Assembly (NCBI GenBank): GCA_964418515.1
Contig: CAYQLK010000020.1
Location: 1-19,327 of the forward strand
From: CAYQLK01 sp964418515
Lineage (GTDB): Bacteria > Patescibacteriota > Microgenomatia > CAYQLK01
Direction of reading: 5' to 3'
Length of the DNA stretch: 19,327 bases
The notes beneath the pieces were generated by a model that was not told where the DNA came from, ran no database searches, and was given only the letters and a program-made list of their open reading frames with translations. A program made the position numbers and the translations under genes. This document shows positions 6,375 to 14,100 of the stretch, one piece after another (within the stretch, counting starts at the first letter, position 1; every line of letters starts with the position of its first letter).

Positions 6375-7292
6375 CTATTCTCCTGTCAAAAACTTCCCAG
6401 CCTCAAGTGCGGCCATACATCCCGCTCCAGATGCAGTTATCGCCTGTCTATATCGGTAGTCAGACACATCCCCAGCAATAAACACACCCTTGATCGAACT
6501 ATTTACATAATCTGTAACCACCAAATAACCTTTTTCATTAATTTCTAGCTGGCCTTGAAAAATACCAGTATTAGGAGCATGTCCAATGGCTACAAATAAA
6601 CCTTCAACTTTTAACTCGCTTTCTTCTTTTGTATTAGTATCAACTAATTTCAGCTCTGACAACATCTCTCCACCCATAACTTCCGACACTGTCTTATTGG
6701 TTAAAAATTCAATTTTAGGATTGTTTTTTGCCTTCTCAAGCATAATCTTTGATGCGCGAAACTCATCGCTCCTGTGAATAATTGTCACCTTGCTAGCAAA
6801 CTTTGTTAAAAATGTCGCTTCTTCCATCGCTGAATCTCCCCCACCAACAACTGCAATCTCTTTGTTTCTAAAAAAGAATCCATCACAAGTTGCACAAGCA
6901 GAAACACCTTTACCCCAGTATTTTTCCTCGGAAGGAATACCCAACCATTTTGCATTGGATCCCGTCGCAACTATCACTGACTTTGCCTGAATTTCTACCT
7001 CGCCTACCCACAGTTTTTTTATTTCTCCGTTTAAATCCACTCTTGTAACATTTCCCGCAACAAACTCAGTTCCAAACTTTTCAGCTTGTTTCTTCATTTT
7101 ATCCATTAGCTCCGGACCCATTATTCCTTCATCAAACCCTGGAAAGTTTTCAACTTCGCTTGTTATCATTAATTGCCCACCTGGAGTTTCACCCGAAACT
7201 ACAACCGTTGTAAGTAGCGCTCTACTCGTATAAATTGCAGCCGTTAAACCTGCAGGGCCCGAACCAATTATCACAACATCTGAAACATTCAT
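6375..7292 (-). CDS. trxB: Thioredoxin-disulfide reductase
   Basis: NADPH-dependent flavoenzyme that reduces thioredoxin in the cytoplasm; 305 aa, normal for the low-molecular-weight bacterial type. Evidence is the N-terminal FAD-binding GSGPAG at 10-15, the redox-active CATC pair (Cys133, Cys136), the second dinucleotide motif VVGGGDSA at about 148-155 with HRSDEFRAS following as the NADPH-recognition element, and the C-terminal FAD motif GVFIAGDVSDYRYRQ. It begins the minus-strand block and reads into the exonuclease and then the SUF genes. No thioredoxin gene lies in the window. Ferredoxin-dependent relatives share this fold, but the HRSDEFR element favours NADPH. Confidence 0.95.
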   Translation of the reverse strand: MNVSDVVIIGSGPAGLTAAIYTSRALLTTVVVSGETPGGQLMITSEVENFPGFDEGIMGPELMDKMKKQAEKFGTEFVAGNVTRVDLNGEIKKLWVGEVEIQAKSVIVATGSNAKWLGIPSEEKYWGKGVSACATCDGFFFRNKEIAVVGGGDSAMEEATFLTKFASKVTIIHRSDEFRASKIMLEKAKNNPKIEFLTNKTVSEVMGGEMLSELKLVDTNTKEESELKVEGLFVAIGHAPNTGIFQGQLEINEKGYLVVTDYVNSSIKGVFIAGDVSDYRYRQAITASGAGCMAALEAGKFLTGE

Positions 7293-7337
7293 ATTTATTT
7301 GTTTTATTTAATTACAAACCGCATATTTTCTGCACAC

Positions 7338-7365
7338 TTGCCACAGCTATATTTAGTATTATAAT
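7338..7365 (+). promoter_or_regulatory. Promoter of the 7TM/ATP-grasp operon
   Basis: TTGCCA (7338-7343), a 16-nt spacer and a perfect TATAAT (7360-7365) on the plus strand. The predicted start near 7372 gives a leader of about 65 nt before the ATG at 7438, with no clear Shine-Dalgarno. It lies in the 145-nt divergent gap with trxB. I see no equally good promoter for trxB there, although the same AT box reads as TATAAT on the minus strand too. Confidence 0.65.
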
Positions 7366-7437
7366 GTGGGCGCTTTAAAGTTACCTTAACTAGCCCTCTA
7401 GAGAAAGTAATTTTGTGAAATAAAATTTTAAACTAAA

Positions 7438-8367
7438 ATGAGATTCTTGCAAACCCTAATAATTCTATCTGTATTATTTTCAGGCCTAATTTACGCACCA
7501 CAAATTTCTGCACAAACCAAAACACCAAGACTAAGCCCAACTTCGACCTCTAATCCAACTCAACCTACAATTGAAGCAACAACTCAAGCTCAGGAAGCAA
7601 CAATCAGCTCTACGGTCAAACCATCTTCCGACCTTACTAATCCTGAGGTCTCCGAATCGCAGCTAAAAATTCTACTTGATCAAAATCCAATTACTTCACT
7701 ATCTTGGAATAATTTTATCTCCTATGGAATCAGATCTATGGTCAATGATGGAGTTCCAACCAACACAATTGTCTTGGTCTTGATGCTACCAATTATTGCC
7801 GCAATTGCCGCCTTTTCAAGACAAGTCATTGGTTTTAAAAGTTTTGGTATTTATACCCCAACAGTAACAGCGGTTGCTTTTGTTGCTACAGGACTAAAGG
7901 TTGGCCTTGCCTTATTTATTGTCATTGTTTTAACCACAACTCTATCTAGATACGTTCTTCGCTATCTCAAAATTCTCTATTTACCCAGAACAGCACTAAT
8001 TCTATTTTTTGTCTCAATGGCAATGTTTATTACTCTATTTTTTGGATCAATGCTCGATATTGTCAGAATCGAAACCATTTCAATCTTTCCTATTTTGATT
8101 CTTATTACTCTGACAGAAAACTTCGTTAACATTCAATTAGATAAAAACCTTAGGCAGGCAGCCGTAATAACAGCCGAAACGCTTGTTCTTGCAGTCATTG
8201 GGTTTTTGATAATGCAGTGGAGCTATCTCCAAAAAATCGTACTAATTAATCCCGAACTAACTTTCGTTGCAATTATTGCCTTTATAATTCTTATTGGCAG
8301 ATGGACCGGACTAAGACTTGTCGAATATCTCCGCTTCAGAGAGGTTCTCAAGTATGGTAAAGAGTAA
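7438..8367 (+). CDS. 7TM membrane protein of the transglutaminase-associated family
   Basis: Polytopic membrane protein, 309 aa. It has a signal peptide (residues 1-25, cleavage after ISA), a Thr/Ser/Pro-rich extracytoplasmic segment (about 27-75), then seven hydrophobic helices, roughly 107-127, 137-152, 155-173, 183-204, 212-228, 240-261 and 272-290. The helix region, including SRQVIGFKSFGIYTPTVTAVAF and FPILILITLTENFV, matches by eye the '7TM usually fused to inactive transglutaminase' family (7TM_transglut). The inactive transglutaminase domain normally present at the N-terminus seems to be replaced by the short low-complexity linker. It overlaps the ATP-grasp/protease gene by 14 nt. In other bacteria this 7TM family, an ATP-grasp ligase and a zinc-protease-like protein are neighbours, which supports a joint function. 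Confidence 0.8.
   Translation: MRFLQTLIILSVLFSGLIYAPQISAQTKTPRLSPTSTSNPTQPTIEATTQAQEATISSTVKPSSDLTNPEVSESQLKILLDQNPITSLSWNNFISYGIRSMVNDGVPTNTIVLVLMLPIIAAIAAFSRQVIGFKSFGIYTPTVTAVAFVATGLKVGLALFIVIVLTTTLSRYVLRYLKILYLPRTALILFFVSMAMFITLFFGSMLDIVRIETISIFPILILITLTENFVNIQLDKNLRQAAVITAETLVLAVIGFLIMQWSYLQKIVLINPELTFVAIIAFIILIGRWTGLRLVEYLRFREVLKYGKE
8338..8344 (+). promoter_or_regulatory. Shine-Dalgarno site fixing the ATP-grasp gene start
   Basis: AGAGAGG ends 9 nt before the ATG at 8354, inside the end of the 7TM gene. It supports that ATG over the in-frame upstream alternative at 8318, which would extend the overlap to 50 nt. Confidence 0.6.
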
Positions 8368-9658
8368 ACATGTTCTAGGCATCAATGCCCGGAACCTTCT
8401 CTATATCGGACGCTACAACCGCATGCGCGCCCGTAAATTCGCCGACGAAAAACTCTTAACTAAACGAGTTCTGGTTAAAAACAACGTCGCCACACCCAAG
8501 CTTTACGCATCCTTTTACAAATTCAAAGACCTTGATGATTTTGACTGGGACAGTCTTCCACAAGACTTTGTCGTCAAACCTAACGCTGGATATGGTGGAG
8601 AAGGTATTCTTCTAGTTAGAAAATTCAAAAACGGTAAAGGAGAAACAACTGATCAAAACAACATAGATAGCGCCGGACTCAAAAGACATATTCAAGACAT
8701 TCTTGACGGTAACTATTCCCTCAACCAAGTTCCTGATGCAGCTTTTATTGAAGAAAGAATAAGGCGTAGCAAAACTTTCAAAAAATATACTTGGCGTGGT
8801 GCACCAGACATTCGCGTTATAGTTTTTAACAAAGTGCCAGTAATGGCAATGTTGAGGCTTCCAACAGAAGAAAGTAATGGAACAGCTAATCTCCACGGTG
8901 GCGCAATCGGCGTCGGTATAGATATCGCAACAGGCGTTACAGTCCACGCTATTCGCTATGACCAACCAATCAAGTATGTTCCCGATACAAAAATCAAACT
9001 TAACGGCATCAAAGTTCCCCATTGGGAAGAAATACTTCGACTATCAGTTGAAGCTCAGGTTGCTTCCAAACTTGGATTTGCAGGGGTTGATATTATTCTC
9101 GATGAAAACAAAGGTCCTGTCGTTATCGAAATAAACGCCAGGCCAGGACTCTCCATTCAAAACGCAAACCGTGCTCCACTACTTAGACGACTCAAGCGTG
9201 TTGAAGATCTGGAAGTCACTTCAACTGAACGAGGTGTTGCACTCGCTAAAACAATTTTTTCCTCCTCTGTATCAGAAAAAATCAAACCCAATCGTACAAT
9301 TTTAGATGCAGTCGAAGTGGTTAAAGTTGTCAGCTCAACTGGCAAAAGACTTGAAATCAAAGCTCGCATAGACACTGGCGCCAAATCTTCTTCAATCGAC
9401 AGGCACTTAGCTCAAAATTTAGGAATATATCACTCAACCTTAATAACCAAAATAAAAGGCGTAAGATCAGCTCACGGCAGATCAAAAAGAGAATATGTTA
9501 GTCTGAAATTTTCAGTTGCTGGCAAGCTTATTACATCAAACGCCTCAGTCGCAGACAGGTCTCACTTAAAATATCCATTACTTATTGGACGTAGAGACAT
9601 TCAAGGGTTCGTTGTCAAACCATTCATTCCAAAAATTCCCAAGCCAAATCATAGTTAA
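8354..9658 (+). CDS. ATP-grasp ligase fused to a retropepsin-like (RimB-type) domain
   Basis: Two-domain soluble protein, 434 aa from the ATG at 8354. Residues about 1-290 are an ATP-grasp ligase of the RimK-related 'alpha-L-glutamate ligase-like' group: a nucleotide-binding FVVKPNAGYGGEGI with Lys75, a GFAGVDIILDE segment, and the metal-binding IEINARPGLSIQNAN with Glu259 and Asn261. Residues about 318-425 match the 'ATP-dependent zinc protease'/RimB retropepsin-like family: IDTGAKSSS with the DTGA motif at 340-343, HGRSKREYV at about 374-382, and YPLLIGRRDIQG. These are usually separate genes; here they are one chain. The ligase is predicted to add an amino acid or similar group to a peptide or other acceptor and the protease-like domain to remove it. 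The substrate is unknown; the 7TM partner suggests action at the membrane. Confidence 0.88.
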   Translation: MVKSKHVLGINARNLLYIGRYNRMRARKFADEKLLTKRVLVKNNVATPKLYASFYKFKDLDDFDWDSLPQDFVVKPNAGYGGEGILLVRKFKNGKGETTDQNNIDSAGLKRHIQDILDGNYSLNQVPDAAFIEERIRRSKTFKKYTWRGAPDIRVIVFNKVPVMAMLRLPTEESNGTANLHGGAIGVGIDIATGVTVHAIRYDQPIKYVPDTKIKLNGIKVPHWEEILRLSVEAQVASKLGFAGVDIILDENKGPVVIEINARPGLSIQNANRAPLLRRLKRVEDLEVTSTERGVALAKTIFSSSVSEKIKPNRTILDAVEVVKVVSSTGKRLEIKARIDTGAKSSSIDRHLAQNLGIYHSTLITKIKGVRSAHGRSKREYVSLKFSVAGKLITSNASVADRSHLKYPLLIGRRDIQGFVVKPFIPKIPKPNHS

Positions 9659-9661
9659 AAC

Positions 9662-9703
9662 AAAAAAAGGTGGGAGGCAAGAAATTAATCCTACCACCCA
9701 CCT
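9662..9703 (-). terminator. Intrinsic terminator of the 172-aa gene
   Basis: Read on the minus strand, AGGTGGG and CCCACCT (9697-9703 and 9668-9674) form a GC-rich stem. An inner AGG/CCT extension with a four-base bulge lengthens it, and a run of seven T follows. There is no T-run on the plus strand, so it terminates the minus-strand gene and not the ATP-grasp operon. Confidence 0.85.
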
Positions 9704-9885
9704 CACACAACACGGCCAGATCACAAGCCTTAAACAGTAACCGTAAGGAGGCTAGCTCTGCGACAAAGCAGATACTTCTTTAAGTTCGTCTGTGATGAAA
9801 TTTCTCCATCTCAAACAAAACTAAGGAAGCTAGGGGTGCTAAACCTAAAATGCCTTACAGTTTAGGTTAAGGTCGTGTAATCCGG
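9704..9885 (-). other. Long 3' untranslated region of the 172-aa gene
   Basis: About 180 nt separate the stop codon from the terminator hairpin, which is unusual in so compact a window. It is less AT-rich than the neighbouring genes. It includes a stem AACCTAAA/TTTAGGTT with an 11-nt loop (9842-9868) and, on the minus strand, CCTCCTTA, which is identical to the anti-Shine-Dalgarno core of 16S rRNA. I see no tRNA or known riboswitch, and no open frame longer than about ten codons with a ribosome site. Confidence 0.5.
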
Positions 9886-10404
9886 TTAAGGATGAACCAC
9901 TTCATCCAAGTAAAGGAAGTTACGCCCACCAGCTTCCTGGAAGCGGACTTCGATCGACTTCCCAGTCAGAACAGCCATGAGTTTCGCAACCTTTGCAACA
10001 TTCTCCTGCTGCAGCTGCAAAACCCGAAGGTTCGTCGAATACTTCGGATTCACCGGCGTACTCTTCATTGCCAGCGATTCCCTACTACGACGGTCTGCCA
10101 TTTCAGGCGAAATCGCCTTGAGCAAGTCAGACACAGGAATAGTGAAGCGAGGATGCCTCACAACAGTCATGTTGGGGTTTGCAGGCTGTCCGGCTTGGGG
10201 AACGCAGACAACGGCTTCACCCACATTCTTAGTTGAGGTTACGACCATCATGAGACACCCAGCAGAAGCAAAGGCCTGATAGGTCTCCGCCGCTCTCGTG
10301 TTTTCAGCCTTATCAGCCAACTCCACAAGAGTCCGCGCAGTGCTCGTCAACATGTTCGTCAACGGTGCCTCTCCGATTGTTATGTGCTCGTTATTGGAAC
10401 TCAA
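9886..10404 (-). CDS. Unrecognised protein in a GC-rich island (172 aa, TTG start)
   Basis: I do not recognise this protein. It is soluble with no signal peptide or membrane helix. The N-terminal half has an alpha-helical stretch (TSTARTLVELADKAENTRAAETYQAFASAG) and a beta-like segment (LMMVVTSTKNVGEAVVCVP). The C-terminal part has a helical LQLQQENVAKVAKLMAVL followed by GKSIEVRFQEAGGRNFLYLDEV. Its DNA is about 50% GC in the lines counted (31/60 at 9961-10020 and at 10081-10140), far above its neighbours. The TTG start is supported by a strong Shine-Dalgarno, GAGGAGAGA at 10413-10421, 8 nt upstream. It stands alone, with its own promoter and terminator, between a convergent plus-strand gene and the end of a minus-strand operon. 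Plus-strand open frames over the same bases lack such signals. Recent transfer is likely. Confidence 0.7.
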   Translation of the reverse strand: MSSNNEHITIGEAPLTNMLTSTARTLVELADKAENTRAAETYQAFASAGCLMMVVTSTKNVGEAVVCVPQAGQPANPNMTVVRHPRFTIPVSDLLKAISPEMADRRSRESLAMKSTPVNPKYSTNLRVLQLQQENVAKVAKLMAVLTGKSIEVRFQEAGGRNFLYLDEVVHP

Positions 10405-10428
10405 ACCAAAAATCTCTCCTCGACTTTT

Positions 10429-10452
10429 ACATGTTTTCCTCTCAAAACATGT
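10429..10452. promoter_or_regulatory. Perfect 9-bp inverted repeat in the 172-aa gene leader
   Basis: ACATGTTTT (10429-10437), a 6-nt spacer, and AAAACATGT (10444-10452) form an exact dyad. It lies between the predicted start point and the Shine-Dalgarno. It may be an operator for a dimeric repressor or a leader hairpin that ends 7 nt before the ribosome site. Confidence 0.65.
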
Positions 10453-10506
10453 TTTGGATTATCAAGAAAAGACAATTGATTCCGTATCCCAAAAACGATT
10501 CTAAGA

Positions 10507-10536
10507 ATTTTAGCACAATTTACAGTTAATACTCAA
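10507..10536 (-). promoter_or_regulatory. Candidate promoter of the 172-aa gene
   Basis: On the minus strand TTGAGT (10531-10536), an 18-nt spacer and TAAAAT (10507-10512) lie partly over the stop of the acyltransferase gene. The predicted start near 10500 would give a leader of about 95 nt that includes the dyad. The boxes are good but not perfect. Confidence 0.45.
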
Positions 10537-11612
10537 AATCTAATTAATAATTTATAAAACTTTTGCTTCGACAAAAACCTCGCCACTTGAAACGTCAACT
10601 CCGCCAAAATTGTCGACAACATAAAAGCTAAAAGAAAATAAGAAATAAAGTTAACTAAACCATTAGGTTTCAATAGTTCAAGCAATTCTCTTAATATCAA
10701 TGTATGAGAAAGATAAATAATAAACGACCTCTCCCCAATCCAAATAAAGATTCGAGGAAATCCAAGCCAAAACTTTCTCCAAACCAAAGACGATAACATA
10801 AAACCAGTTGCAAAAATCAATACCGGAATTCTTGTAAATCTTGTTGCAGCAATAATATCCGCACCACCACCAACCAGTCTAAATGTATCAACCAATATAA
10901 AAACCAAACCAAAAACAACGAATCCAATTGCAGCAAACTTGATTAAATTATTTTTCTTTGACATCACTCCAGGTAAAAAATTAAGATAAATACCTAAAGC
11001 AAAGTAAAATATCCAAGATCCAAAAAACAAATATTGCTGCTGATCTCCCCATGAAAACCCTAATTTAATAATTTTTTCTGCCTCTAAACTTGTAAAGAAA
11101 TATAAGACCGTCTGCAAGAAACCCAAAAATAAAATAATTCTCCATCTAAACTTTTTAATTAAAATTGCCATTAATGGAAATATCAAATATAAAGACACAA
11201 TCATCGGCACAAAATACAAATGATAATCAGCCTTACCCATAAAAATAATCTTCCAAACCGAATAATGCTCTACATGACCCCGCTCTTCACTTAGTCTAAT
11301 ATAAAAATAAATAATTCCCGACCAAAATAAATACCAAGGCAATAATTTAACTACTCTTCTTCTAAAAAATTGCCTGTAATCTCGGCCAATATCCATATTT
11401 TTTATTCCAAGCCCATAACCGCTTAGTCCCACAAAAACAGGAACACAAAATCTTGTTAGTTGATCAATTACCAGCAAACTATTCCAGCCAATTCCATTTC
11501 TTGAAAAATACGAATAACTAAGACTTGTGGTATGAACAAGCACTACAGCAATTATTGCAACCGCCTTAATTACGTCAAGCTCAACTTGGCGATCACTTAA
11601 TTTTTTTTCCAT
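10533..11612 (-). CDS. Acyltransferase-3 family membrane protein
   Basis: Integral membrane O-acyltransferase of the OafA/WecH superfamily, predicted to acylate (often acetylate) an extracytoplasmic sugar or lipid-linked glycan. About ten hydrophobic helices span the 359-aa product. Family marks are the N-terminal RQVELDVIKAVAIIAVVLVHT, with the conserved His (27 from the ATG) in the first helix, RFCVPVFVGLSGYG, and ERSFIIYLSHTLILREL near the C-terminus. I chose the ATG at 11612; an in-frame GTG at 11618 would add two residues. It overlaps the end of the preceding membrane gene by 20 nt and is last in the sodN-led operon, next to a glycosyltransferase, so cell-envelope glycan decoration is the likely role. 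The exact substrate is unknown. Confidence 0.85.
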   Translation of the reverse strand: MEKKLSDRQVELDVIKAVAIIAVVLVHTTSLSYSYFSRNGIGWNSLLVIDQLTRFCVPVFVGLSGYGLGIKNMDIGRDYRQFFRRRVVKLLPWYLFWSGIIYFYIRLSEERGHVEHYSVWKIIFMGKADYHLYFVPMIVSLYLIFPLMAILIKKFRWRIILFLGFLQTVLYFFTSLEAEKIIKLGFSWGDQQQYLFFGSWIFYFALGIYLNFLPGVMSKKNNLIKFAAIGFVVFGLVFILVDTFRLVGGGADIIAATRFTRIPVLIFATGFMLSSLVWRKFWLGFPRIFIWIGERSFIIYLSHTLILRELLELLKPNGLVNFISYFLLAFMLSTILAELTFQVARFLSKQKFYKLLIRF

Positions 11613-12357
11613 TAGCACTTTTTGTCTTTAATTTTCCGTTCATTCCGTAATCAACATACAACTCGTGCAAAGTAGCGATCAAGACTGGCCTAATTAGCTG
11701 AATTATTGTCCAATTAATTCCATTTTGAATCTCTTTTGGCGAATACATCGATAATACCAAAGCAGGCAGCGCAAAGGGTGAAACGGCAACCAAAGCAAAT
11801 AAAAAACTTAAAGTCACAAGCATCCATCTTTTATGGGCAACTCTCCAACTTATTGCAACTGCTTTAATTGCATTTTGATTATCTACAACCGCCGCATATG
11901 TCGCAAAAACTAACCGAACGTGCACCAAAACCGCAAATGGCAAAATAATAATCCAAGTTAAAATATCACTATATCCATTTCTTGTTACCCAATAATCTAG
12001 TAAGGTTTTCAATGGCACAAACATTCCCCAAAAAATTATCGTAGTAATACCGTTTACTTCTAAATATCGCCTTAACCATTTAAAAGTCTGAGGCAAAATC
12101 TTTGCAGGTACCACTAATTCATTTTTGGCCAAAGCCTCGACCGCAAAGATAAGCGCCAAATTTCCTCCAACAATCGAAATCCAAGGCAAAACCAGTGCAA
12201 CCCACGAAGCCCATATATTATCTTGGTCAGAAAAAGCCACACTTGAAACATCAAACAGCGCAAAGAGTCCAGCCAAAGCTAATAATCCAAAAGGGTCCTT
12301 CGCACAAAGCCTCAACCCTCTAATTACATACTCTCTCGCTTGAAAAACAACCTGCAT
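11593..12357 (-). CDS. Polytopic membrane protein of unknown function
   Basis: I do not recognise a specific family; 254 aa from the ATG at 12357 (a TTG at 12366, abutting the previous stop, is the alternative). About six hydrophobic segments are visible: around FGLLALAGLFALF, ASWVALVLPWISIVGGNLALIF, ITTIIFWGMFVPL, DILTWIIILPFAVLVHVRLVFATYA, MLVTLSFLFALVAVSPFALPALVL and the weaker INWTIIQLIRPVLIATL. The pattern of long helices with short loops and an ...AVAISWRVAHKRWMLV element recalls membrane domains found in envelope or glycerophosphodiesterase-associated proteins, but the similarity is too weak to name. The C-terminus is basic. It is 9 nt after the GT-C gene and overlaps the acyltransferase gene, so it belongs to the same envelope operon. 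Confidence 0.7.
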   Translation of the reverse strand: MQVVFQAREYVIRGLRLCAKDPFGLLALAGLFALFDVSSVAFSDQDNIWASWVALVLPWISIVGGNLALIFAVEALAKNELVVPAKILPQTFKWLRRYLEVNGITTIIFWGMFVPLKTLLDYWVTRNGYSDILTWIIILPFAVLVHVRLVFATYAAVVDNQNAIKAVAISWRVAHKRWMLVTLSFLFALVAVSPFALPALVLSMYSPKEIQNGINWTIIQLIRPVLIATLHELYVDYGMNGKLKTKSANGKKIK

Positions 12358-12366
12358 AAAATACAA

Positions 12367-14100
12367 TTATCTAATCTTTTCAATCAAACCAGTACTAACC
12401 AAATCGTTAATTATTTCTTCCCTACGATTATTATCAAAATAATATGTTTGAGTAAAATCAAAATGCATAACTGCTGGCGCCTTCGAAACATAACCCAATG
12501 TACTTAATTGTTCAAAGCTAAAATAATTTTTTGACAAAAAGTCTGAAATCGGATAATTCCACTCCTCCGCTCTTTTACCAAAGTTCGTATACCCTTTTTC
12601 AAAAACAATTACTTTTGGTCTTTTAATTGTCAGGTCGTTAATTATTCCCTCCTTAAATCTTCCAAAGGCCTCACTCTGTGGTAAAAACCAGTGATACTTA
12701 GATGGATTCTTTGCATTCAGATACAAAAGTTCATGAAAAGCAAATGGTCCAACCCAGACAAAATCATCCTTCGTGGTAATCCTGTTCAATATTGGTGCAA
12801 CCTCAGGCCTGTCATAAATTAACGGCTGTTGTCCCATATATTTCAAATAAACTTTTTCTCCAAATTTATCTGCAAGCAAAAACAGTGCAAAAACCACATA
12901 AACCCAAACTATCACCATTACCACAGTTAATAATATTGTTTGTGAGTAACTAAACATTTTTTTGTTCAATTTTCTAACAATTTCAAAACTGGCCCAAGCT
13001 AGATTAAAAAATGTTAACGCAATAAAAACTGTCGCATGAAAATCTGTTTCTTTTATATTTAACGGCTCACTACGTGTGTTTGAAAAGATAACCACAAACA
13101 CCACCATCGCTGCTATCCAAAATCTTTTCCTAACTATCAAGTAAATAACTATCAACAAATTACTTAAAACCAATGAAACATTAAATGGATATTCCAAATT
13201 CAAATCTTTGACCTGAATAAATAACCCATAAAACCCGTTTAAAGTCTGATATGCTGTTGAAACAGCATACCTAATCGGATTCGTCGATCGAACGCCAGCT
13301 ACGTCAGGAAAATTATAAATATAGTAATTAAAGTTATAAAAATACTGTTGAAAATAAAACTCTTCATAAGAATTTGTCGCCAATAGATAAATTCCAAATA
13401 TCAAATAAGGTAACCCCAAAACCACCAAAGCAATAAATATTTTTTTAATATCGAATCTTTTCTTTAATCCCAAAACATAAAGCACTAATACCAATGGATA
13501 AATTAAGGCAAAGATATAAATATAAGTAAGAGAAACAGAAAAGCTCAAAAAGGTCAAAATCGACACCAAAACAAGATCGGTTAATGTCCAAATCTTCTTA
13601 TAAAAAGATTTTAATAAAATTAATCCGTACACTGGGATTATTAGATATGAAATTAATGTTTCCGACAAAAACATCTGCCCCCACCAGTATGTGGATCCCA
13701 CAAGCATAAACAGCGAGTACCATAAATAAAATTTACTTTTTTCTACACCAAACCCGCGTCTGAATAATAAATAGGTGGCAATTATTGCTCCCCACATCTC
13801 AAAAGCAAACAACAACCTAAACCACACAAATGACTGTTGAGTAAAAAATGCATTGATTGCCGCCAAAAAATATGCTCCGATATTATGATGAGTAAAAAAC
13901 CCAATATTAGGTAGTATTCCTTTGTTTATATAAAATCCACCCAAAATATTATCGTACTCGTCCGGAAAAGACTCGTGTAATGCATTAACTAATACTAGCG
14001 CCAAAAAGAACACAAAGACAAAAACAAGACCCTTGTTATCTAAAACAAATTTTTGAATTTTTTTTACCAAACCAAGTAAGTTATTTGTACGTTTAGACAT
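12367..14100 (-). CDS. GT-C fold membrane glycosyltransferase (PMT/ArnT-like)
   Basis: Predicted polytopic glycosyltransferase that uses a lipid-phosphate sugar donor outside the membrane; 577 aa. The first helix (about 24-40) is followed by an extracytoplasmic loop with the acidic pair typical of GT-C enzymes, FPDEYD with Asp47-Glu48, and then FFTHHNIGAYFLAA. About ten more hydrophobic helices follow. The last 150 residues or so are soluble (VGPFAFHELLYLNAKNPSKYHWF and onward), as in GT39/PMT-type proteins with an extracytoplasmic C-terminal domain. Sugar and acceptor are unknown. Its ATG overlaps the dedA-family gene end by 8 nt, and it is followed closely by a membrane protein and an acyltransferase, which suggests glycan building and decoration. 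Confidence 0.75.
   Translation of the reverse strand: MSKRTNNLLGLVKKIQKFVLDNKGLVFVFVFFLALVLVNALHESFPDEYDNILGGFYINKGILPNIGFFTHHNIGAYFLAAINAFFTQQSFVWFRLLFAFEMWGAIIATYLLFRRGFGVEKSKFYLWYSLFMLVGSTYWWGQMFLSETLISYLIIPVYGLILLKSFYKKIWTLTDLVLVSILTFLSFSVSLTYIYIFALIYPLVLVLYVLGLKKRFDIKKIFIALVVLGLPYLIFGIYLLATNSYEEFYFQQYFYNFNYYIYNFPDVAGVRSTNPIRYAVSTAYQTLNGFYGLFIQVKDLNLEYPFNVSLVLSNLLIVIYLIVRKRFWIAAMVVFVVIFSNTRSEPLNIKETDFHATVFIALTFFNLAWASFEIVRKLNKKMFSYSQTILLTVVMVIVWVYVVFALFLLADKFGEKVYLKYMGQQPLIYDRPEVAPILNRITTKDDFVWVGPFAFHELLYLNAKNPSKYHWFLPQSEAFGRFKEGIINDLTIKRPKVIVFEKGYTNFGKRAEEWNYPISDFLSKNYFSFEQLSTLGYVSKAPAVMHFDFTQTYYFDNNRREEIINDLVSTGLIEKIR

Noticed and set aside
8318..8353. Upstream start for the ATP-grasp gene
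   Set aside because: It adds 12 residues and a 50-nt overlap. The ATG at 8354 has a GAGAGG site 9 nt upstream and begins where the family similarity starts.
8612..9022. Minus-strand frame over the ATP-grasp domain
   Set aside because: It is antisense to a well-supported domain, has no ribosome site, and is rich in residues typical of shadow frames.
9704..9885. tRNA or known riboswitch in the long non-coding stretch
   Set aside because: No cloverleaf, T-loop or recognised aptamer core is visible on either strand.
9892..10279. Plus-strand open frames over the GC-rich gene
   Set aside because: The minus-strand frame is longer and has a strong Shine-Dalgarno, a promoter and a terminator. The plus frames have none, and open shadow frames are expected at this GC content.
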